From the NCBI GenBank assembly GCA_020633495.1, contig JACKDR010000001.1:434001-498000 (forward strand): a stretch of DNA of 64,000 bases, given 5' to 3'. Source of the stretch: Kofleriaceae bacterium (lineage in GTDB: Bacteria; Myxococcota_A; Polyangia; Haliangiales; Haliangiaceae). Position numbers and translations under genes: made by a program. Below the pieces are notes generated by a model. The model did not search any database, was not told where the DNA came from, and saw nothing but the letters and a program-made list of their open reading frames with translations. Within the stretch, counting starts at the first letter, position 1, and each line of letters opens with the position of its first letter. Below are positions 57,485 through 64,000 of the stretch, in pieces.

Positions 57485-60430
57485 CCGTGCGCCGCCTCGG
57501 CCTCGACGACCTGCGCGCGATCGTCACCGACGCCACCGAGCTGGCCAAGGGCGCCCGCCTCGAAGGCGACGGCGGGCTGGCGAACCTGGCCCGCCACGAC
57601 GCCCGCCTGTACGCCGACGCCGCGGGCGCGGCGGCGGCGCCGTACAAGGTCACGATCACGTTCGGCGACGGCGCCAAGGTCACCGCGCGGTGCACGTGCA
57701 TGGCGGCGCGGACCCGGCCGTTCTGCAAGCACGCCGCCGCGCTGCTGGTGGCGTGGGCCAACGGCCCCGAGGCGTTCGTCGAGAGCGACCGGCCGCCGCC
57801 GGGCGCGCCGGTCGACAAGAAGCGCGCGGTCAAACGCGGCAAGCGCGACCAGGCCGCGCTGCGCGCCGACGGCGTGGCCCGGGCGATCACGCTGGTCCGC
57901 GAGCTGGCGGCGACCGGCGTGGCGTCGGTGGCGGCGGGCCGCGCCGACGCGGTCCGCGATCTCGCCGAGGCGCTGCGCGCGGCGACGCTGCGGCGGCTGG
58001 CGGCGCGGGTCCACGCGGTCGCGGCGCTGCTGGCGCGCGCCGACGACGGCGGCCGGGTGCCGGCGGCGGCGATGGCGGAGCTCTTGTGCGACGTGCTCTT
58101 GACCGCGCGCAAGATCGAGAAGCACCTCGGCGGCGAGCCGCTCGACGATCGCCACGTCGAGGAGCTGATCGGCAAGACCTGGCGCAAGACCGACCGCGCG
58201 CCCGTCGACGGCCTGGCGCTGGTCGAGTACGCGTACCGCGCCGAGGCCACCGCCGACGGCTTCCTGATCCGCGAGGCCCGCTACCTCGACCTCGAGGGCG
58301 GCGGCCACTACGCCGAGAAGCAGATCCTGCCGGCGTGGCTGGCGCGCCGCACGCCGCCGCCGCCGAGCCGCGCCGGGGTCGTGCTGGTCGGCGCCGGCGG
58401 CAGCCTGTACCCGGGGTTCCCGCCGCGTCGCCTCGACCTCGAGCGCGTCGGCGAGCCGCGGCCGCTCGACGGCGCCGCGACGGCGCGGCTGGTCGGCCAC
58501 GCCCTGCCCGGCGTCGGCGCCGCGCTGACCGCGCTGCAGGACCACCGCCGCGATCCGTTCGCGCCGGACCGGCTGCCGGTGGCGGTGCGCGTCGACGCGG
58601 TCGTCGCCGCCGCCGGCCGGCTCCGCCTGGTCGACGACGCCGGGCTGGGGCTGCTGCTGCCCGCCGCGCTCGCCCTCGACGAGGCGCTGGGCGCGGCGCT
58701 GCGCGGCGCGACGCTGCGCGCGGTGATCGGCGAGCTGGCGGTCGAGCACGCGCTGCCGGCGCTGACGCCGCTGGCGGTGATCGTCGAGGTCGGCGGGGTC
58801 GCGACGCTGCGGCCGCTGGGCCCGATCGCGAGCGGCGCGCGCGGCGGCAGGCGGCGCGGCCGACGACGACGATCGCGACTGGGTCGCGCCGGCGCGCGCC
58901 GCCGGCGCGTCGGTGGCGGCGATCCGGCTCGCCGAGGTCCGCGGCGAGGTCGCCGACCTGCTGGCGCAGGGCCTCGGCGCGTTCACCCCGCGCGCGGTCG
59001 AGGCGCCGGCGGCGCGGCTGCGCGAGCTGGGCGTGGCCAGGCCTGCCGACCTGCTGGCCGGGATCGCGGCGCGCCCGGTCGAGGACCGGCTCGAGGACGT
59101 CGTGCGCGTGCATCAGGTGCTGGGCGTCGCGCTGGTCCGGCTGCTCGGCGCCCAGCCGGTGGCGCTCGACGACCTCGAGGCGGTGCCGACCCACCCGAGC
59201 GTCAAGGTGCCGCGGCCGGCGCGGTGGCTCGCGCTCGACGAGGCGATGGCGGCGGCGGCGCGCGGCGAGCTCGATCGCTGGAGCGCGGCCGCACACCTGG
59301 CGCGCGCGATCGACGCGGTCCCGGCCGCGGAGCTGCTGGCCCGGGTCGATCCGTGGTGGTCGATCGCGGCGCTGGCGCCGATGGTCGCGGCCCGGGTCGC
59401 GGCGCTCGACGGCGCGGCGGAGGTCGCGCGGCAGGTGCTGACCCCGGCGCGGCAGGCCGGGCGGGTGGCGCGGCGTACCGCGGTGCGGGTGCTGGTCGCG
59501 ACCGAGGCGGCGCTGGCGCGCGCGGTCGCCGCCGCGATCGGCAGCGACGGCGATCTCGGCCTGCGCAGCTTCGCGCTGGCGTGCATGGACGAGGCGCGGG
59601 CGCGCGGCGGCGCGGGCGGGCGCGCGGGCGACGCGGGCGGCGCGGCCGGCGGCACGCGCGCCGCCGACGGCGGCGACGTCGAGGCCGCAGCGGCGCGGCT
59701 GCGGCAGCGGCGGGCCATGGTCGGCGACCTGGCGCGGACGCTGGCGCAGGCGTCCGGCCCCGACGATCGCCGGCGCGCCGCCGCCGCCCTCGCCGACGCC
59801 GGCGACGACGCCGCGACCGCGGTGCTGCGCCGCGCGTGGCTGCAGGACAGCTCCGGCGAGGTCCGCGAGGCCGCGGCGATGGCGCTGGGCCGGCTCGGCG
59901 ACGCCGAGGCCATCGACAGCTTCGTCGCGGCGCTGCGCCGGCGCGACGTCGACGGTGGCGCCGCGCGCGCCGCCGCGCTCGGCCTCGGTCAGAGCGGCGA
60001 CGTCGCCGGCGCCGCGGCGCTGGTCGAGGCCCTGGTCGCCGGCTGGCGCCCGCCGCTGGTTGCCGAGTGCCTGCGCCTGGCCGGCGCGCCGGGCGCCCGC
60101 CGCCTGCTGGCGGCGATCGAGCGCGCACCGGCGGTGGCGAAGCGCAAGTCGACGCGCGAGATCCTGGGCGCCATGTCCGCAGGCGACATCGAGGCCCTGG
60201 TCGCCGAGCGGCTGGCCGAGCGCGGCAGCGGCGGCGGCGGCGGCAGCGGCGACGACGCCGCGGCCGACGACGACGCGCGGGGCGCGCGCGGAGGCGCACC
60301 TGACCGCGATCGGCAGGACGGGCCGGCGGCGTACGGCTGCGCCCGCGCGGTGATCGCTGCGCTCGGCGACGAGCCGAGCGGGAAGGCGGCGAAGGCCGCC
60401 GTGAAGCGCGCGAAGGCGATCCTGGGCTGA
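57481..60430 (+). CDS. SWIM zinc-finger protein with HEAT-like C-terminus, one frameshift
   Basis: Starts at GTG overlapping the VWA stop. The N-terminal part carries a SWIM zinc finger: Cys71-x-Cys73-x8-Cys82-x-His84 (CTCMAARTRPFCKH). Helical regions and KTWRKTDRAP follow. Near 58836-58870 the plausible protein passes from the first frame into the next (one extra base), continuing as WVAPARAAGASVAAIRLAEV. The end contains HEAT-like repeats (AAAALADAGDDAATAVLRRA, EAAAMALGRLGDAEAI, AAALGLGQSGDVAGA) and a Lys/Ala tail. Without the shift, the first frame becomes an Arg/Gly-rich nonsense tail. SWIM domains bind DNA or proteins. This is the fourth and last gene of the MoxR cassette. The frameshift may be a sequencing error in a GC homopolymer-like stretch. 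Confidence 0.78.
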
Positions 60431-61006
60431 GCAGGGGCGCGACGGGGCCGCGGCCGTGGCCGTGGCCGTGGCCGTGGCCGTGACCGTGGCCGTGGCCGTG
60501 GCGGTGGCCGTGACCGTGGCCGTGGCCGTGGCCGCCCCGCCCGCCTCCGCCTCCGCCTCCGCCTCCGCCCCCGCCTCCGCCTCCGCAGCCGCCTCCGCCT
60601 CCGCCTCCGCCTCCCCGCCTCCGCCTCCGCCCCCGCCTCCCGCCTCCGCCTCCGCCTCCGCCTCCGCCCCCCCTCCGCCTCCGCCTCCGCCTCCGCCTCC
60701 GCCTCCGCCTCCCCCGCCTCCGCCTCCGCCTCCGCCTCTGCGGCCGCCGCCGCCTCCGCCCCCGCCTCCGCCTCCGCCTACGCCTCCGCCCCCGCCTCCG
60801 CGGCCGCCCCCGCCTCCGCCTCCGCCTCCGCCTCCGCCTCCGCCTCTGCGGCCGCCGCCGCGCCTCCGCGCCCGGTGACGCCCGCTTGTCGGGACGCGAT
60901 CAGCCCGGCGTGGCATGGTCCGCGGTCGATGATCCCGTCGCAACGGACCCCGCGATCGACGGCGCGACGACGCGACGGCGCCGCCGCCGTGACGGGCGCG
61001 ACCAGT
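60431..61006. other. 576-bp intergenic region dominated by simple repeats
   Basis: It consists of GTGGCC hexamers (about 60452-60535, some GTGACC or GCGGTGGCC variants), then CCTCCG hexamers with interruptions (about 60541-60856), then about 150 bp of ordinary sequence before the SNF2 gene. An open frame across it (60456-60878) would encode only Ala-Val, Ala-Ser and poly-Pro, and is rejected as a gene. Confidence 0.75.
60452..60856 (+). repeat. GTGGCC and CCTCCG hexamer microsatellites
   Basis: About 400 bp of two adjacent hexamer families, the longest simple-repeat tract in the window. On the minus strand it is a long G-rich GGAGGC tract that could form G-quadruplexes. It lies exactly between the MoxR-SWIM and SNF2-SWIM cassettes. 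Confidence 0.93.
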
Positions 61007-63712
61007 ATGGGGATCGGCGTGACGCCGCGCGGCCAGCTGACGCTGGTCGACGACGGCGACCAGGCCCCGGTCGGCATCGAGGTCGCGGCGCGGTTGCGCG
61101 CCGGGTTCGCGGGTGGTGACGGCGCGGGCCTGGTCTGGCTCGGCACCGCCGAGGTGCGCACCACGCTGCCGGCGTCGCTCGGGTTCTGGCGCGACCTGGG
61201 GGCTCGCTACGTCGCGACGGTGTGCGCGCGCGGCGAAGACGCGGCGGTCACACCGGTCGCGCCTCCGGACCTCGAGACGCTGACCGCGCTCGCCGCCGCG
61301 GCACCGCCGGCGCCCGGCGCCGAGTACGTCGACGCCGCGCTGCTCGACGCGGTCTGGCGCCGCCTCGACGACGCGTTCCGCGCCGAGGTCGACCGCACCC
61401 GAGGCGGGGTGGCGGCGCTGCTGCGGGCGCGTGACGCGGCCTGGCATCTGGTCGGGCGGGTCCACTTCAACCTCGCCGAGCACCGGGGCGACGACGACGC
61501 GCCGTTCGCGTTCCTGGCCACGTACACCACCAGCCTCAACCGTCAGGCGCGCGCGCAACACGTGCCGCTGGGCCAGGCGCTCCGCGACTACGCCGGGGCC
61601 CGGGCCCGGGCCCAGCTCCACGCCCTGCTGTCGCCGGTGCAGCGCGCCGCCGAGCGCTGCGCGTGGGTGGCGGAGCTGGTCGAGAGCGGCGACGTCTACC
61701 ACCCGCTGCGCTGGAGCGCCGCCGAGGCGTCGCGCCTGCTCCGCGACGTGCCCGCCCTCGAGGCCGCGGGGGTGGTGGTGCGGATGCCGGCGGGCTGGGG
61801 TGGAGCCCGACCGCCGAGGCCGCAGGCGACCGTCACCGTCGGCAGCCGCGCGCCCGGCGGGCTCGGCCTCGACGCCCTGCTCGACTACCGCGCCGAGGTC
61901 TCGCTCGACGGAGAACCGCTCACCGACGACGAGCTCCGGGCGCTGCTCGACGGCGCCGACGGCCTGCGCCTGCTGCGCGGCCGCTGGGTCGAGCTCGATC
62001 GCGAGCAGCTCGCGGCAGCGCTCGATCGCCTCCGCGCCGCCGAGCGAGCCACCGCCGACGGCCTCAGCTTCGCCGAGGCCATGCGCCTGGTCGCCGGGGC
62101 GTCCCTCGCGGCTGACGACGCCGCGCCGCCCGAGGCCCGACCGCGCGTGGTGCCGGGCCCGTGGCTGGCCGAGACCCTCGCCGGGCTGCGCGCGCCCGAC
62201 GGGCTCGCCGCGATCGAACCTGGCGAGGCGCTGCACGCCCGGCTGCGCCCGTACCAGGAGGTGGGCGTGCGCTGGCTGTATCTGCTGACCCGGCTGGGGC
62301 TGGGCGCCTGCCTCGCCGACGACATGGGCCTGGGCAAGACGATCCAGGTGATCGCGCTGCTGCTGGTGTCGCGCCGACCACGCGCCGCCACGCCCCCGAG
62401 CCTGCTGGTAGCGCCGGCGTCGCTGCTGGGCAACTGGACCGACGAGCTGGCGCGGTTCGCGCCCGGCCTGCGGGTGCGCATCGCCCACGCCTCGGCGATG
62501 CCCGCCGACCGGCTGACCGCCACGACGCCACCGGTGCTGCGCGACGTCGACCTGGTCATCACCAGCTACGGCACCCTGCCGCGGGTGCCGTGGCTGACCG
62601 CAGGCTCGTGGGACCTGCTGATCGTCGACGAGGCCCAGGCGATCAAGAACCCGGGCGCGCGCCAGACCCGCGCGATCAAGGCGCTGCGCGCGCGGGCGCG
62701 GATCGCGATGACCGGCACGCCGGTCGAGAACCGACTCGGCGACCTGTGGTCGATCTTCGACTTCCTCAACCCGGGGTTGCTGGGCACGGCGCGCCAGTTC
62801 ACGACCTTCACCCGCCAGCTCGACGCCGGCGGCTACGGCCCGCTGCGCGCCCTGATCCAGCCGTACGTGCTGCGCCGGCTCAAGTCCGATCGCCGGATCG
62901 TCGCCGATCTGCCGGACAAGACCGAGGTGATCGCCTACTGCGGCCTGTCGCCGCGCCAGGCGGCGTTGTACCAGCAGACCGTCGACGAGCTGGGCGGGAC
63001 CCTGCGGCGCGCGAACGGCATGCAGCGCCGCGGCCTCGTGCTGGCGGCGCTGACGCGGCTCAAGCAGATCTGCAACCACCCCGCGCACGGGCTGGCCGGC
63101 GACGACTGGCCCGAGGCCGACAGCGGCAAGCTGGGCCGGGTCCGCGAGCTGGCCGAGGTCGTCGCCGCCAAGCAGGAGCAGCTGCTGGTGTTCACCCAGT
63201 TCCGCGAGGCCACCACGCCACTGGCCGCGCTGCTCGCCAGCGTGTTCGGCCGCGACGGCGCGATCCTTCACGGCGGCACGCCGGTGGCGCAGCGCGCCCG
63301 ACTGGTCCGACGCTTCCAGGACGGCGACGCGCCGTTCTTCGTGCTGTCGCTCAAGGCCGGGGGCACCGGGCTCAACCTGACCGCCGCCGCGCACGTCGTG
63401 CACTTCGATCGGTGGTGGAATCCGGCCGTCGAGGATCAGGCCACCGACCGCGCGTACCGCATCGGCCAGCACCGCAACGTCCTGGTCCACAAGCTGGTGT
63501 GCCGCGGCACCGTCGAGGAGAAGGTCGACGCCCTGATCGCCGGCAAGCGGGCCCTGGCCCGCGAGCTGCTCGAGGGCGACGGCGCCGCGGCGCTCACCGA
63601 GCTGTCCGACGCCGAGCTGATGGACCTGGTCGCGCTCGACCTCGGGCGCGCGATGGTCGAGGGTACCGGCAACGGCGCGGCGGCGAACCGCCGCAAGGAG
63701 CGACGCACATGA
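61007..63712 (+). CDS. SNF2-family DNA-dependent ATPase
   Basis: A 901-residue SWI2/SNF2 ATPase. The N-terminal 420 residues form the helical extension typical of bacterial SNF2 proteins. Then come the motor motifs: Walker A DDMGLGKT (Lys444) preceded by LRPYQEVGVRWL, DEAQ (541-544), MTGTPVENRLGDLWSIFDFL, and in the second RecA lobe LVFTQFRE, LSLKAGGTGLNLT, WWNPAVEDQATDRAYRIGQ. Such proteins translocate on duplex DNA and remodel nucleoprotein complexes. ATG 61007 is taken as start since homology-like sequence begins there (GTG 60989 is possible). The SWIM gene overlaps its stop by 4 bp (ATGA). Confidence 0.95.
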   Translation: MGIGVTPRGQLTLVDDGDQAPVGIEVAARLRAGFAGGDGAGLVWLGTAEVRTTLPASLGFWRDLGARYVATVCARGEDAAVTPVAPPDLETLTALAAAAPPAPGAEYVDAALLDAVWRRLDDAFRAEVDRTRGGVAALLRARDAAWHLVGRVHFNLAEHRGDDDAPFAFLATYTTSLNRQARAQHVPLGQALRDYAGARARAQLHALLSPVQRAAERCAWVAELVESGDVYHPLRWSAAEASRLLRDVPALEAAGVVVRMPAGWGGARPPRPQATVTVGSRAPGGLGLDALLDYRAEVSLDGEPLTDDELRALLDGADGLRLLRGRWVELDREQLAAALDRLRAAERATADGLSFAEAMRLVAGASLAADDAAPPEARPRVVPGPWLAETLAGLRAPDGLAAIEPGEALHARLRPYQEVGVRWLYLLTRLGLGACLADDMGLGKTIQVIALLLVSRRPRAATPPSLLVAPASLLGNWTDELARFAPGLRVRIAHASAMPADRLTATTPPVLRDVDLVITSYGTLPRVPWLTAGSWDLLIVDEAQAIKNPGARQTRAIKALRARARIAMTGTPVENRLGDLWSIFDFLNPGLLGTARQFTTFTRQLDAGGYGPLRALIQPYVLRRLKSDRRIVADLPDKTEVIAYCGLSPRQAALYQQTVDELGGTLRRANGMQRRGLVLAALTRLKQICNHPAHGLAGDDWPEADSGKLGRVRELAEVVAAKQEQLLVFTQFREATTPLAALLASVFGRDGAILHGGTPVAQRARLVRRFQDGDAPFFVLSLKAGGTGLNLTAAAHVVHFDRWWNPAVEDQATDRAYRIGQHRNVLVHKLVCRGTVEEKVDALIAGKRALARELLEGDGAAALTELSDAELMDLVALDLGRAMVEGTGNGAAANRRKERRT

Positions 63713-64000
63713 GCTGGGGGAGCGGCTACGGATACGGCTGGGCACCGAGCAAGACCGTGGCGCAGCGGCGCGCCGAGGCCGCGCGAGCGATCGCCAAGGC
63801 GGCCACGCGGGGCCGCGCCCTGGCGCCGGTGCGGATCGAAGGCCGCACCATCGCCCGCACGTTCTGGGGCAAGGCCTGGTGCGACAACCTCGAGCGGTAC
63901 CAGGATCTCGCCTACCGGCTCGACCGCGGGCGCAGCTACGTGCGCAGCGGGTCGGTGATCGACCTGCGGATCGGGGAGGGCCGGGTGGAGTCCCAGGTCC
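63709..64000 (+). CDS. SWIM zinc-finger family protein, N-terminal part (cut by window end)
   Basis: The first 97 residues of a protein coupled to the SNF2 gene by an ATGA overlap. The N-terminus (MSWGSGYGYGW) and the segment RTIARTFWGKAWCDNLERY, followed by SYVRSGSVIDLRI, are the conserved start of bacterial SWIM proteins that accompany SNF2 ATPases. The zinc finger itself should lie beyond the window. The pair is a known bacterial association and may act together on DNA. It differs from the SWIM protein at 57481-60430, which lacks this N-terminus. Confidence 0.9.
   Translation, partial: MSWGSGYGYGWAPSKTVAQRRAEAARAIAKAATRGRALAPVRIEGRTIARTFWGKAWCDNLERYQDLAYRLDRGRSYVRSGSVIDLRIGEGRVESQV

Noticed and set aside
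58913..60430. The HEAT-like half of the SWIM gene as an independent gene
   Set aside because: The ATG at 58913 has no ribosome-binding site and the protein-like sequence already begins about 45 bases earlier in that frame; a frameshift within one gene explains it better.
60456..60878. Open frame encoding Ala-Val, Ala-Ser and poly-Pro runs
   Set aside because: It only translates the GTGGCC and CCTCCG microsatellites, has no start context and no domain.
57887..63745. Very long minus-strand open frame opposite the SWIM and SNF2 genes
   Set aside because: The opposite strand encodes intact SNF2 and SWIM motifs; the minus-strand product has no family features and runs through the microsatellite.

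Overview
The window is a very GC-rich (roughly 73% by eye) chromosomal segment from a myxobacterium-like organism (phylum Myxococcota; a Kofleriaceae/Haliangiales-type genome is my best guess, an inference). The signs are two secreted hydrolases ending in MYXO-CTERM-type tails (Gly-Cys motif, hydrophobic stretch, Arg-rich end), Ser/Thr kinases with an HRDVSPSN loop or fused to an AAA/TPR module, an FHA-sigma54 activator, and many lipoproteins with Asp-Ala linkers or a C-x-DG-x-CP-x-GL-x-C motif. There is no rRNA, tRNA, CRISPR array, phage or recognisable insertion sequence. The sequence is densely coding, with many 1-4 bp start/stop overlaps.

Layout. 1-943: end of an OPT peptide transporter. 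963-4764 (minus): esterase lipoprotein, outer-membrane barrel and lipase-like lipoprotein, probably one operon. 5039-8526: lipoprotein, then a Ser/Thr kinase with a PEGA domain and a secreted partner. 8483-13123: two paralogous PHB-depolymerase-type enzymes around an acyl-CoA synthetase and a repeat-rich gap. 13173-18161: FHA-sigma54 activator, outer-membrane barrel, fumarase, membrane-bound LuxR-type regulator, DUF2231 protein. 18257-23692: SGNH-SGNH-MBOAT operon, probably for acylating a cell-surface polymer. 23736-29350: hexamer repeats, 3D-domain lipoprotein, ATC-hydrolase-like protein, quadruple-CBS protein, a VDAFPD-repeat protein and a hydrolase lipoprotein. 29486-34233: AlkZ-like protein, NRDE protein, POT peptide transporter, lipoprotein. 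34889-39654: asnS, hemerythrin, ornithine-cyclodeaminase family enzyme, large lipoprotein. 39671-43372 (minus): kinase-AAA-TPR regulator interrupted by frameshifts. 43484-52564: pentapeptide protein, aldo/keto reductase, HAD phosphatase, fatty-acid desaturase, histidine kinase/response regulator pair, HIT protein, metallopeptidase, LysM murein endopeptidase, carboxylesterase. 52617-64000: MoxR ATPase, DUF5682, VWA and SWIM/HEAT genes, followed by a SNF2 ATPase and a second SWIM protein (cut by the window end).

The last block is the most system-like part: two translationally coupled cassettes, each containing a SWIM zinc-finger protein, one built on a MoxR-VWA chaperone pair and the other on a SNF2 translocase. 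Genome-wide habits also stand out. Long hexamer-based simple repeats occur both between genes and in frame inside genes. A 63-nt intergenic element occurs twice. Many start codons sit only 6-11 nt after a TAnnnT-like -10 box, several with a -35-like box exactly 17 nt upstream, which points to leaderless or very short-leader transcripts. Two genes need frameshifts to read through; sequencing error and real mutation cannot be separated here.
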